A stretch of DNA of 64,000 nt from contig NZ_VSLZ01000006.1 of the NCBI RefSeq assembly GCF_010747475.1, positions 62,001 to 126,000 of the forward strand, read 5' to 3'. The DNA comes from Halorussus sp. MSC15.2. GTDB taxonomy: Archaea > Halobacteriota > Halobacteria > Halobacteriales > Haladaptataceae. How positions within the stretch are numbered: position 1 is the stretch's first letter; every line of letters begins with the position of its first letter. Under the pieces are notes generated by a model. It was not told the DNA's origin. It made no database searches and was given only the letters and a program-made list of their open reading frames with translations. Made by a program: the position numbers and the translations under genes. This document shows, in pieces, positions 8,866 through 18,320 of the stretch.

Positions 8866-10821
8866 ATGAATTCTACGGACGAACTGCTAGACACGGCCCA
8901 CCTCTCGGTCGAGAACGTCGGCGGTATCGCGGAGACGGAACTCACCTTCCGTCGCGGGGTAAACGTTCTCACCGGCCGTAACGCGACGAACCGTACGTCG
9001 TCGCTTCAGGCACTCATGGCCGTTCTCGGTAGCGACAGGGCGACTCTGAAGGCCGACGCCGAGCGCGGGCACGTGGAACTCACTATCGGCGACGACACGT
9101 ACACGCGGACGCTTACGCGGACCGATGGCGACGTGGTCATGACGGGCGAACCACTGGCAGATACCTCCGTCCTCTCGGACCTCTACGCGTTCTTGCTGGA
9201 GAACAACGAGTCGCGGCGCGCGGTCGCGCGGGGCGACGACCTTCGAGAGGTCATCATGCGGCCGGTCGATACCGACGAGATACAGGCCGAAATCGACAGA
9301 CTCGAACGGGAGAAACGCCGACTCACCGACGACCTCGAATCGCTCTCCGACCTCGAACGGCGACTGCCCAAACTCGTCGAGGAGGAGACGCGCCTGGAAC
9401 GCGAACTCGAAGAGACCAGCGAGCAACTCGAAGTGAAGAAGGCCGAAATCGACGCTTCGAACGCAGACATCGAGGAGACCCGCGCGGAGAAAGACGAGTT
9501 GGAAGCGAAACTGGAGGAGTTACAGGCCGTCCGGTCGTCGCTCGAAGACACCCGCCACGACATCGAGACCAACCGCGAGAGCATCGAGCGTCTCCGCGAG
9601 GAACTCGACGAGTATCGAGAGCGCAAGGAACAACTGCCCGCCGCACCGGCCGAGCGAATCGACGAACTCGACGCGGAGATAGACCGACTTCGACGACGGA
9701 AACGGGACCTCGAATCCGACATCACCCAACTGCAGAGTATCATCCAGTTCAACCAAGATATGCTGGACGACTACGAGTCGGACGTTCTCGAAACGCTCGG
9801 TGATACTGGTGCGGCGAGCGACGACGGTGTGACCGACCAACTGCTCGGCGACCGTCAGGAAGTCACCTGTTGGACGTGCGGGAGCGCCGTCGAACGCGAC
9901 CAGATAGACTCGACGACCGAGCAGATACGGGAGTTCCAATCGACGAAACGCGACGACCGTCGCGAACTCGAAACCCGGATTTCGGAACTCGTCTCGGAAC
10001 GTGATGAACTGAAAGACCGATTGCAGACACGCGAACGACTGGAGAACCAAATCGAGGAGTCGGAGTCCGAACTCGCGGACCGCGAAGAGCGTGTCGAGGA
10101 ACTCCGAATCGAACGCGAGGGTCTCGAATCGGAACTCACGACGCTGAACGACGAAGTGGAGTCGCTGCGGAGCGAAGACTACGACGAGATTCTGGACCTC
10201 CACCGTGAAGCGAACGAACTCGAATTCGAGTGCGACCGCCTGAGAGACGAGCTATCGGAGGTCCGCGAGGAGATAGCGCAGGTCGAGAGCCAACTCGACG
10301 AACGGGAGTCGCTCGAAGCGGAGCGAGACGAAATCGACGCGGACCTCGAAGAGCTTCGGACCCGGGTCTCCCGCATCGAACGGGAGGCCGTCGAAGCGTT
10401 CAACCGGCACATGGAGGAACTGCTCGACGTTCTCGACTACTCGAACCTCGACCGCATCTGGCTCGAACGGACCGAGACCGACGTCCGCGAGGGACGGCGG
10501 ACGGTCTCGAAGACGACGTTCGACCTCCACGTCGTTCGTAGCACCGAGTCGGGCACCGCCTACGAGGACACCATCGACCATCTGAGCGAGAGCGAGCGCG
10601 AGGTGACTGGTCTCGTGTTCGCGCTCGCCGGATTCCTCGTCCACGACGTTCACGAACGAATTTCGTTCATGCTGTTAGACTCACTGGAGGCAATCGACTC
10701 CGAGCGCATCGCAGCGCTCGTCGAGTACTTCGAGTCCTACGTCGATTACGTGGTCGTCGCCCTCCTCCCCGAGGACGCCGACGCGCTCCCGGACGATTAC
10801 GAGCGACTCACCGACATTTAG
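8866..10821 (+). CDS. Archaea-specific SMC-related protein (Sph-type), RdfA-associated
   Basis: A 651-residue ABC-ATPase of SMC/Rad50 layout: an N-terminal head half, a long coiled coil (about 130-320), a zinc-hook-like CWTCG (C335, C338), a returning coil (about 350-500), and a C-terminal head half with an LSESEREVTGLVFALAG signature and a FMLLDSLEAID Walker B. The P-loop reads GRNATNRTS, with arginine where lysine is canonical. As I recall, that is typical of this haloarchaeal subfamily, but ATPase behaviour cannot be assumed. In Haloferax volcanii a related SMC-like gene neighbours rdfA, a rod-shape determinant. Here rdfA lies 0.9 kb away with one membrane protein between. Roles in chromosome organisation or cell shape are inferred. 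Confidence 0.88.
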   Translation: MNSTDELLDTAHLSVENVGGIAETELTFRRGVNVLTGRNATNRTSSLQALMAVLGSDRATLKADAERGHVELTIGDDTYTRTLTRTDGDVVMTGEPLADTSVLSDLYAFLLENNESRRAVARGDDLREVIMRPVDTDEIQAEIDRLEREKRRLTDDLESLSDLERRLPKLVEEETRLERELEETSEQLEVKKAEIDASNADIEETRAEKDELEAKLEELQAVRSSLEDTRHDIETNRESIERLREELDEYRERKEQLPAAPAERIDELDAEIDRLRRRKRDLESDITQLQSIIQFNQDMLDDYESDVLETLGDTGAASDDGVTDQLLGDRQEVTCWTCGSAVERDQIDSTTEQIREFQSTKRDDRRELETRISELVSERDELKDRLQTRERLENQIEESESELADREERVEELRIEREGLESELTTLNDEVESLRSEDYDEILDLHREANELEFECDRLRDELSEVREEIAQVESQLDERESLEAERDEIDADLEELRTRVSRIEREAVEAFNRHMEELLDVLDYSNLDRIWLERTETDVREGRRTVSKTTFDLHVVRSTESGTAYEDTIDHLSESEREVTGLVFALAGFLVHDVHERISFMLLDSLEAIDSERIAALVEYFESYVDYVVVALLPEDADALPDDYERLTDI

Positions 10822-10933
10822 CGGAAACTGCAGGCTCTTTTACCTGAAATTCCACGTTTCCTTCGAAACACGCCGACCACATTACACTCCGTCGCTGTGA
10901 TTCGACCCCGTAGGGAGAAAGTCCCGACCCCCG

Positions 10934-11311
10934 TTACGGACCCCGAAGCTCCCGGCGTTTGTACAGGTACGCGGGAATTATCAGGACAGGGAACAGCAGC
11001 GTCCCGACGAGGTAGAGGCCGACGTCGGGTTGCCAGCCGGTGGTTACGTCTTCGAGATACTGCGAGTCGAGATACATCGTAATCGGGCCGAGGAGGTATC
11101 CAGCGACGAGGAACGTGAGAGACAATTTGTAGAGTCCGACGACCAGCAGTACCGCCGAGAGATAGACGCCGTAGTGCCAGCGACTCCAGTGTTCGGAGTG
11201 GGTATCGAGTTTCTCGACGGTCGCTTCGGAGTCCCCGCCGTAGGCGAGAGTGTCCGTCCAATCGGTCGCCTCCTCCGACTCCTCGTTGCGGGGACTCCCT
11301 TGGGGTGCCAT
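10934..11311 (-). CDS. Small integral membrane protein of unknown function
   Basis: 125 residues. The first ~45 are acidic and soluble-looking (MAPQGSPRNEESEEATDW...). They are followed by two or three hydrophobic spans (about 47-67, 68-82 and 95-116) and a basic C-terminal tail (YKRRELRGP). I do not recognise a family. It lies between the SMC-related gene and rdfA, convergent with the first and on the same strand as the second, so it may belong to the same shape or chromosome module. The ATG at 11311 is the only sensible start. Confidence 0.75.
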   Translation of the reverse strand: MAPQGSPRNEESEEATDWTDTLAYGGDSEATVEKLDTHSEHWSRWHYGVYLSAVLLVVGLYKLSLTFLVAGYLLGPITMYLDSQYLEDVTTGWQPDVGLYLVGTLLFPVLIIPAYLYKRRELRGP

Positions 11312-11763
11312 ATGCTCTCAAGGAGGTGTGCGGACAAAAGGTTTCGTTCTGAAAGCGAGCGATAGGCCGATGCATCACTCCATACAAACAAAAGTAGTTA
11401 GAATACGGTTCGTTCGGACCGGCACACCGATTATTCGATTATCGGGCATCATCGAGCGTAAATAAAGATATAAGCAAACGAACTGCGGACCGTACGATTC
11501 AAAAATTCTGGAATGATATTGCTACAATACGGAATATTAACATTGGAATCCGGTACAAATCCGGTCTATATTTCGACCTATGTCGTACTTAACAGCGATT
11601 AGGTTGCAATATCACGAATAAAATGAGTGAGTCCCTCGACCCCAGTATTTACAACTATTTATAATTGTTGCGGGTGGTCGAACGAACCCTCGCGTAACCA
11701 AACAACCTCGTTCGGCGTAAATTTCATCTTCCCCAACCAACGCGGAACCTATCCGCCGACGGA
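11312..11763. other. AT-rich intergenic region
   Basis: 452 bp between two minus-strand genes, markedly AT-rich from about 11390 to 11700 with several TATA-like runs. No gene or RNA is recognised. It may hold the promoter of the membrane gene on the left. Confidence 0.5.
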
Positions 11764-12396
11764 CTACTTTTCACAGTCACACCCGCGTTCGGTCAGCAGT
11801 TCGACGATACCACGTTGCGTCCCGCAGTCCTCGCAGAAGACGTTGACGTCGACGAAGACGTCGAAGTCGCCCACCGATATCAGACCCTTGTCGGAGAGTT
11901 TCCGTAGACTCTGCTCCGAGACGGCGGTCAATCGACTCTGTAGCCGTTGCACGCTGTCGAGGGTCTTCTCCACACGTTCGCGCTCTCCGGTCCTGGACTG
12001 CCACTCGACGTCACGGTACTCCGTGAGATAAGTGTGGACCGCCTGGTGGGAGACGAAGTTCCGTTGCAGTTCCTCGACCGCCACGCCCTCGCGTCGGAGC
12101 GTCGATTCGGCCTCCGTTTTATTACCCGCGCTCGTCTCGTCGTCGGTCAGGAGCCGGTAAAAGTTCTCGACTTCGCCGTCGAGGGGACTCATCCCGGCGT
12201 CCTCCATCGCCGTCCGAAGCAACGCTTGATTCAAGTGGTCCGCCAACTCGCGCAAACTCCGCTGGTCGTCGCCTTGGTCGGTCCACGACGCGACGAGTTC
12301 GTCGCCGGTTCCGTTCAAGCCGTACTCCCTGATGACGCGGGCAACTTTACTCCGGCGTCCGGTCGACGTTTGCTCGGTCTCCTCGTCGGATTCCAT
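11764..12396 (-). CDS. rdfA: Rod-determining factor RdfA
   Basis: 210 residues. The middle carries the block I associate with haloarchaeal RdfA: a MSPLDGEVENFYRLLTDDE stretch (about residues 70-88), FVSHQAVHTYLTEYRDVEW, and a C-terminal GDFDVFVDVNVFCEDCGT followed by a CDC pair, a likely small metal site. RdfA promotes the rod-to-disc choice in Haloferax volcanii, where the gene sits next to an SMC-like gene. Here the SMC-related gene lies nearby on the opposite strand. There is no signal peptide or membrane span, so it is cytosolic. The start at 12396 matches the family length. Confidence 0.88.
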   Translation of the reverse strand: MESDEETEQTSTGRRSKVARVIREYGLNGTGDELVASWTDQGDDQRSLRELADHLNQALLRTAMEDAGMSPLDGEVENFYRLLTDDETSAGNKTEAESTLRREGVAVEELQRNFVSHQAVHTYLTEYRDVEWQSRTGERERVEKTLDSVQRLQSRLTAVSEQSLRKLSDKGLISVGDFDVFVDVNVFCEDCGTQRGIVELLTERGCDCEK

Positions 12397-12616
12397 TTCT
12401 GGTTGCTCTACGTCGTCTAGATAAAAAAAGGTACGCAGTTACGATTCGACGCCTCTCTACCGACGCATCGAAACCGCGTAACCGTGGTGTATCGGAGAAT
12501 CACTGGGCTGGTCGTAGTTTCAGATACGAAACCGAGGCTCGATACGCGCCTTTCCGCGAAATTGCCGACTGTCGCTCCCGAAACTTTACCTTCCGGGGCG
12601 TTATCTGTCCACTCCA

Positions 12617-12958
12617 ATGTCGGACTTCGACGATACGAACTGGACGAACCCCGCCAAAATCGACCGACCGTACGAAGGAATCGAACGACGCGTCCTCTCG
12701 TACACGGACGAACTGATGCTCGTCCATTACACGGTGGCGGAGGGCGCGGTGTTCCCGGAACACGAACACGACGAGACGGTGCAAGCGGTGTTCGTCATCG
12801 ACGGTTGCATCGAACTCTTCGGCGACCGAGAGGGACGGTTGGCCGCCGGTGACTCTTTCGTCGTCCATCCCGGGGTCCGTCACGGCATCGAGGGCGTCGC
12901 CCCTCGGACGCAGTTGATAGACGCCTTCAATCCGCCTATCGAACGCTACCGTGAATAG
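12617..12958 (+). CDS. Cupin-domain protein
   Basis: 113 residues forming a single small cupin barrel. Motif 1 is FPEHEHDETVQAVFVIDG and motif 2 is GDSFVVHPGVRHGIE, so the usual metal ligands (two His, an acidic or Gln residue, a later His) are present. These proteins bind a metal and act as small-molecule sensors, isomerases or dioxygenases; no substrate can be named. It lies at the left edge of the catabolic island, divergent from rdfA and upstream of the IclR gene on the other strand. The start is the ATG 15 nt after a TTATCT AT-rich patch. Confidence 0.85.
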   Translation: MSDFDDTNWTNPAKIDRPYEGIERRVLSYTDELMLVHYTVAEGAVFPEHEHDETVQAVFVIDGCIELFGDREGRLAAGDSFVVHPGVRHGIEGVAPRTQLIDAFNPPIERYRE

Positions 12959-13219
12959 TCGCTGTGGACGTCGTCGCGGTGTAATCGACCGTGTTACTAC
13001 GGTCTCGTCGAGAACCTCTCGACACTCCGTCCCTCCTTCCCTTTACAGAGCTATACGCGTAAAGGAATGTGATAAGGTAACAGGCAACTAAAAATCCGAG
13101 CGTCAGCAATAATGTAGCGTTCGGGACGTAGCCGTCGGTCGCTGGGATACACCGTATCGGAGCAGTGACTCGACGTCTGCGGAGCGACGGCGTAAAGCGG
13201 CAATCGGGTCCGGAACGGT

Positions 13220-13990
13220 TTACGAGTACTTCAGGTTCAGTTCGAGTTCGTTGGCCGTCCCGAGCAGGAGGTTCGGAATCTCGCTGTCGAACCACTCGCC
13301 CTTCATCCGGTGTGTCGGTCCGGAGACGCTGAGCGCACCCACCAGTTCGTCGGTCCCGTCCATGACCGGGACCCCGACCGCGCGCAGACCCTCCGTACTC
13401 TCCTCCTTGTTGACGGCGTACCCCTGTTCCCGGATGGTATTCAGTTCCTCGAAGAGTTCGTCTCGGTCCGTAATCGTGTTGTCCGTGAGCGCCGGGAGTC
13501 CCCACTGGTCGAGAATCTCTTCCACTCGACTCTCGGGCAGGTTCGCGAGGACGGACTTCCCGGCCGCGGTCGAGTGGAGATAGATGCGATTCCCGAGTCC
13601 CGAGTCTGTCCACACCGCCCGTTCGCCCGTCTCCCGGTGGAGGTAGACGCCCCGGCCGTACTCCTCGATGATGAACTGGCAGCGCTCCTCGGTCTCCTCG
13701 GCCAGTTGTTTCACCTTCGGCTTTATCAGGTTGAAGGCCTCCCTCCGTTCCTTCACGGCCTCGCCCAGTTTCAGGAACTTGGACCCGACCAGATACTCGT
13801 CGCCCTCCTTGACCACGTATCCCATCTCGTACAACGTCGCGAGGTGACTGTGGACCGTGCTGTCGGCCAGTCCGAGGTGGTCTGCCAATTCCGTCACCCG
13901 CGCCCCGTCTAACTCTTCGAGACCTTCGATGATGGTGAACGCCGTCTCGGTCGTCTTGACCGTCCGACCGCCCCCGTCATGGTCTATCAT
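13220..13990 (-). CDS. IclR-family transcriptional regulator
   Basis: About 256 residues with an N-terminal winged helix (TVKTTETAFTIIEGLEEL to GYVVKEGDEYLVGSKFL) and a C-terminal IclR effector domain (CQFIIEEYGRGVYLHRETGERA, then IYLHSTAAGKSVLA and EGLRAVGVPVMDG). I chose the ATG at 13990 because haloarchaeal IclR proteins begin shortly before the KTTETA motif; an 18-residue longer start is possible. IclR proteins bind small acids and control nearby catabolic operons. Its place directly upstream, in the same direction, of the acyl-CoA genes suggests it controls them. Confidence 0.93.
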   Translation of the reverse strand: MIDHDGGGRTVKTTETAFTIIEGLEELDGARVTELADHLGLADSTVHSHLATLYEMGYVVKEGDEYLVGSKFLKLGEAVKERREAFNLIKPKVKQLAEETEERCQFIIEEYGRGVYLHRETGERAVWTDSGLGNRIYLHSTAAGKSVLANLPESRVEEILDQWGLPALTDNTITDRDELFEELNTIREQGYAVNKEESTEGLRAVGVPVMDGTDELVGALSVSGPTHRMKGEWFDSEIPNLLLGTANELELNLKYS

Positions 13991-14302
13991 ACCTATACCA
14001 ACTTTCTGGCCGGAGCTACTTATAGTTCGGTCCTCACGAACCACGTTTCGGTCCTGAACACCCCTTTTAGTTAAATAGTAATTGGCGAGATAGCGCTAAG
14101 ATTCGGCTGATGGCCAGTAGGACCTCGATTTAGGTTCGAGGTATTCGATTCGCTGACTGCGAAACCGAATCGGGACCGATACTGTCAATAGATACCACAA
14201 CACATGCTCGACGAGCGCCACACCGGCTAAAAACCGTGAAAGATGGAGAATGACAAACTCGATACCTACCGCCGTCCGATTCGGCGTCGCCGAATGGACG
14301 TC
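13991..14302. other. Intergenic region upstream of the IclR gene
   Basis: 312 bp holding an AT-rich patch (about 14063-14090) that could be the IclR promoter on the minus strand. Nothing else is recognised. Confidence 0.4.
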
Positions 14303-14905
14303 TCAGTCGATATCCTCGGGTTGCGTCCCGACCCCTTCTATCCACCCCGGCGGTTTGGCGGCACTCGGTTGCGCGTGTTCGCGTTTCAACACCATGGGCG
14401 TTCGTTCGAGCGACAGGACGAGGTCGTCGTTCTGGTTGTACGCACGCAGTTCGGTCGTAACGATTCCCACGTGGTCCCGGGAATCGCTCTCACGTTTGTC
14501 GAGCACTTCGCTCTCGGCGAATATCGTGTCGCCGTGGAACACCGGCGCGTGGTGTCGGATATCGTCGTAGCCGAGGTTCGCCGTGGCGTTCTGTGAGACG
14601 TCGATGACGCTCATCCCGACGGCCAAGGCGATGACGAACGTCCCGTCCACGAGGCGCTCGCCGAACTCCGTCTCGGCGGCGTACGCCTCGTTGAAGTGCA
14701 TCGGGTTGAGGTTCATGCTGACGTTCGTGAACCAGACGTTGTCGGTCTCGGTCACGGTCCGCCCGTAGGGGTGTTTGTAGACGTCGCCCACCTCGAAGTC
14801 CTCGTAGAACCGTCCTTGCCATCCCGAGACGAGTCGTCGTGAGTCATCGTCGGTTCGCTCGGGCGCGTCTCGGTCGTCGCTCTCGGAGTCGTCGGTGTCT
14901 ACCAT
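14303..14905 (-). CDS. MaoC-family hotdog acyl-CoA dehydratase
   Basis: 200 residues with a disordered acidic N-terminus (about 35 residues) and a MaoC hotdog domain. The hydratase-2 block is NVSMNLNPMHFNEAYA, followed by FGERLVDGTFVIALAVG. The aspartate of the canonical GDxNPxH motif is asparagine here, a variant I associate with the C4/C5 branched acyl-CoA (mesaconyl- or methylmalyl-type) MaoC subgroup. It probably hydrates or dehydrates a short branched or dicarboxylic acyl-CoA. It leads, on the same strand, into the acyl-CoA dehydrogenase, CoA ligase and CoA-transferase, so a joint pathway is likely. Confidence 0.87.
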   Translation of the reverse strand: MVDTDDSESDDRDAPERTDDDSRRLVSGWQGRFYEDFEVGDVYKHPYGRTVTETDNVWFTNVSMNLNPMHFNEAYAAETEFGERLVDGTFVIALAVGMSVIDVSQNATANLGYDDIRHHAPVFHGDTIFAESEVLDKRESDSRDHVGIVTTELRAYNQNDDLVLSLERTPMVLKREHAQPSAAKPPGWIEGVGTQPEDID

Positions 14906-14956
14906 CGTATCACGGATAGAACTCGCCGAGACGATACTAAAACTTTCGCGCGACCG

Positions 14957-16159
14957 TCAGTACGAACGTGGGAGTCCGAGCACGTTCTCGCCGATGTAGT
15001 TCAGCGCGAGCTGTTGGGTTATCGGGACCAGTCGCGTCAACCGGGCCTCACGGAAGTAGCGCTCGACGTCGTACTCCGTCGCCACGCCGAACCCGCCGTG
15101 GGTCTGCACCGCGGCGTCCGCGGCCTCGAAACACGCCTCCGCGGCGAGGTACTTCGACATGTTGGCGCGCGCGCCGATTTCCTCGCTCGACCCGCCCGTC
15201 GCGTCCGCGGCGTCGTAGGTCATCTGCTTGGCGGCTTGGACGCGGGCGTGAGCGTCCGCGAGCGGATGCTGGATGGACTGGTTCTTCCCCACGGGTCGGC
15301 CGAACACCTCGCGCTCGTTGGCGTACTCGACCCCTCGCTCGACGGCTAACTCACCGAGTCCCACGCACTCGGCGGCGATGACGAGGCGTTCCTCGTTCAG
15401 ACCGTCCAGCACCTGATAGAACCCTTCGCCTTCCTCCCCGATGAGGTACTCCTCGGGCACGCGGAGGTCCTCGAACCAGAGTTCGTAGGAGTGAACGAAC
15501 TCGCTGACCGACTTCGATATCTCCTCCATCTCCAGCGCGCCCTGCGCCAGCGCGTCGTCGAGGTCCACGAGGAACATCGAGATACCGCGGGTGGACTTCT
15601 CGACGTCGGACTTGGGCGTCGTGCGGGCGACGAGGACGAGATAGTCACTCTGGTCGACCCGCGAAGTCCATATCTTCTGCCCGTTCACGACGTACTCGTC
15701 GCCGTCCTTCTCCGCCCGGGTTTCGATGGACGTGGAGTCGGACCCCGCGTTCGGTTCGGTCAGCCCGAACGCTTGTATCGAGGCCTCCCCGTCGGCCACC
15801 TTCGGCAGCAGTTCCGATTTCAACTCCTCGCTACCGTACTCGACCAGCGGGACAGTGTTGTAGATACCGCCGTGGACGGCTTGCGCGGCGCTGAACCCGC
15901 CGCCGTTGGCCGCTATCTCCTCCATCATCACCACGACCTCGCTCGTCTCCATGCCCGCACCGCCGTACTCCTCCGGAATGAGCGCCGCCATCCACCCGTT
16001 GTCTATCAGTTCGTCCACGAACTCGCGGGGATACGTTCCCTCCTGTGCCCGCTCGCGCCAGTACGCGCGGTCGAAGCTGTCGCAGATTTCTCTGATGCTT
16101 CGGCGCACGAGGCGCTGCTGCTCGGAGAGCGGGAGAGTGTCCCTGAAGCGATGAGCCAT
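14957..16159 (-). CDS. Acyl-CoA dehydrogenase
   Basis: 400 residues with the full ACAD layout: an N-terminal helical domain (GWMAALIPEEYGGAGM), a beta domain with FGLTEPNAGSDSTSIET and GQKIWTSRVDQSDYLVLVAR, and a C-terminal helical domain (QTHGGFGVATEYDVERYFRE). It introduces a 2,3 double bond into an acyl-CoA using FAD, passing electrons to ETF. The YEGT motif that carries the catalytic glutamate in medium-chain enzymes reads LVPIT here, so the base must lie elsewhere, as in some other ACAD subfamilies. Its neighbours (MaoC dehydratase, CoA ligase, CaiB) suggest a short or branched dicarboxylic substrate, which is inferred. Confidence 0.93.
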   Translation of the reverse strand: MAHRFRDTLPLSEQQRLVRRSIREICDSFDRAYWRERAQEGTYPREFVDELIDNGWMAALIPEEYGGAGMETSEVVVMMEEIAANGGGFSAAQAVHGGIYNTVPLVEYGSEELKSELLPKVADGEASIQAFGLTEPNAGSDSTSIETRAEKDGDEYVVNGQKIWTSRVDQSDYLVLVARTTPKSDVEKSTRGISMFLVDLDDALAQGALEMEEISKSVSEFVHSYELWFEDLRVPEEYLIGEEGEGFYQVLDGLNEERLVIAAECVGLGELAVERGVEYANEREVFGRPVGKNQSIQHPLADAHARVQAAKQMTYDAADATGGSSEEIGARANMSKYLAAEACFEAADAAVQTHGGFGVATEYDVERYFREARLTRLVPITQQLALNYIGENVLGLPRSY

Positions 16160-16198
16160 CGCTTGGATGTGGGGCGGCCCGGAGTATAATTCCGAGGG

Positions 16199-18320
16199 TT
16201 ACCGAGTCCGGACCAGCGCGTCCACCACCGCGACCCCCGACTCGCGAACCAGCACCGGGTTGAGGTCGAGTTCGTCGAGCGACTCGCACTCCGCCGCGAA
16301 GTCGCCGACGCGAGCGAGGAGTTCGGCCAGCGCGCTCGCGTCGCCGTCAGACTGCGCCAAGAGCGCGTCGAGGCGCGTCTCAGCGATAGCCTCCGTCGCC
16401 TCCGCCGCCGTGAACGGCGGAACCAGCAACGCCCGCTCGTCGAACTGCTCGACGAGCGTCCCGCCCGGTCCCACCGCGACGAGCGGGCCGAACTCGGGGT
16501 CGGTAGAGACCCCCGCCAGCGCCTCCACGCCGTCTTCGACCTGTGACTGGACGAGCACGCCCTCTATCTCGGCGTCGGGGACCGCCTCGCGGACGCTCGA
16601 CAGTATCTCCTCGTAGGCGTCGCGGGCGTCGGCCGCGCTTCGCACGTCGGTCCGGACGCCGCCGACCGTGGACCGGTGAGGGACGTCGGCCGAATCGACC
16701 TTGAGGACGACCGGGAAACCGAGGTCCGACGCGACCGTCGCCGCCTCCTCGGGTCCCTCGACGAGTCGCGTCTCGACGGTCTCGATGTCGAACGCCGAGA
16801 GGAGGTCGGCGGACTCGCGCCACGTCAAGGTCCGTCCCGACGGCACCTCGACGTCGCGCCGGTCACTCTCGGACCGCCGGTAGTTCCGCGATGGCCGGTC
16901 CGCGAGTCGGTCCCGGTTCGACCCGAACTCGACCAGCGAGGCGAGCGCGTCCATGCACCGACCGGGGTCGTAGAACAGCGGTACCTCCTCGCGAACTCGC
17001 TCGTAGGGCTGGGGGTCGTCGAGTTCGTCGGGGTCCTTGCGGCCGGTCCAGAGGAAGAGGACGGGGTCGTCCGCGGCGTCGGCGACCGCGAGCAGGTCGT
17101 CGGCGATGTCCTCGGCGCGTTCGTCCACCGCCGAGAGACCGACCGCGAACACGTAGGCGTCGTACGCGTCGTCGCCGAACAGGGCGTCGGCGATTTCGGG
17201 GAGGTGGTCCGCGCCGTAGCCTCTGATGTCCACGGGGTTGTGGAGTTCGCCGAAGGTCAACAGCCCCTCCATGTCGAGCAGTCGGCGCTCGGTGTCCCCC
17301 TCCAAGGGGGGGCACGTCGAGGCCGCGTTCGCTCGCCATGTCCGCGAGCAGACTCGCCAGTCCGCCGCTCGTGGAGGCGACGCACACCCGGTTCGACTTC
17401 GGCGGGTCGAACGCCGCGTGAGCGCTCGCACGCCCGAGCAGGTCGGGGATGTCCGGCACCTGCTGGACACCGACCTGCTCGCAGACGGCGTCCCAAGCTT
17501 CGTCGGTGCCGACCAGCGACCCCGTGTGGGACATGGCCGCGCTCTCGGCCGCGTCTGACCCGCCTATCTTGACCGCGAGGACCGGCGTTCCCCCGCGGAC
17601 GGCGGACTCGGCCGCCTCCATGAATCGTCGGGGCCGGTCGAGTCCCTCGACGTACGCGCAGATGACGTCCACCGCTGGGTCGGCCGCCATGTACTCGACG
17701 TAGTCTGTGAGCGTCTGGTCGGCCTCGTTGCCGGTCGAGACGATGTGCGAGAACGCGAGGTCCTCGTCGGCGGCGCGCTCGAAGAAGGTCGTAAACGCCA
17801 GCGCCCCGGAGTGACTGACCAGTCCGACGTTCCCCGGTTCCGGCTTCCGTGAGCAGGTGCTGGTCAGCACCGTCCCCTCACGGGCGTTTGCCAGTCCGAT
17901 ACAGTTGGGACCGCACACCCGAACGTCGTGTTCGGCGGCCGCCTCGGCCAGTTCGGCCTGAAGCCGAGCGCCCTCGTCGTCGGCCTCCGCGAACCCCGCG
18001 GTGATGACGAGCGCGGCCGGGACGCCCATCTCGCCCGCTGCGGTCACCACGTCCACCACGTACTCCCGCGGCACGCTGACGACCGCCAAGTCCACGACCT
18101 CCGGCACGTCCGCGATGGTGTCGTAGCAGGTCCGGTCCCACGCCTCGTCGCGACTCGGATTAACCGGGTAGACCGTCCCGTCGTAGCCGTAGTCGAGGAG
18201 GTTGTCCATCAATTGTGAGGAGTACCACGAGTCGGGACTGGCCCCGACGACGGCCACCGACTCGGGCGCGAAAAGCGGGTCGAGGTCGGGCCGCTCGGGG
18301 TTCGCTCGGTCACTCGTCAC
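16199..18320 (-). pseudogene. acd-like: ADP-forming acetate/acyl-CoA ligase (fused alpha-beta), one frameshift near 17308
   Basis: Restored, this is a ~700-residue NDP-forming acyl-CoA synthetase converting acyl-CoA + ADP + Pi to acid + ATP + CoA, or the reverse. The N-terminal half has the CoA-binding fold (LFAPESVAVVGAS, VYPVNPSRDE, CGPNCIGLAN) and ligase-CoA domain (GLVSHSGALAFTTFFE; AMSHTGSLVGTDEAWDAV, with the phosphohistidine-type His). The C-terminal half is ATP-grasp (GFPVVLKVDSADVPHRSTVGGV; LDLNPVLV). The frame changes inside a run of seven C (minus strand) after LDVPP; six C restores LEGDTERRLLD. The start is GTG at 18320 (or 18329), overlapping the end of the CoA-transferase gene, so the two are probably co-translated. 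Confidence 0.88.
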
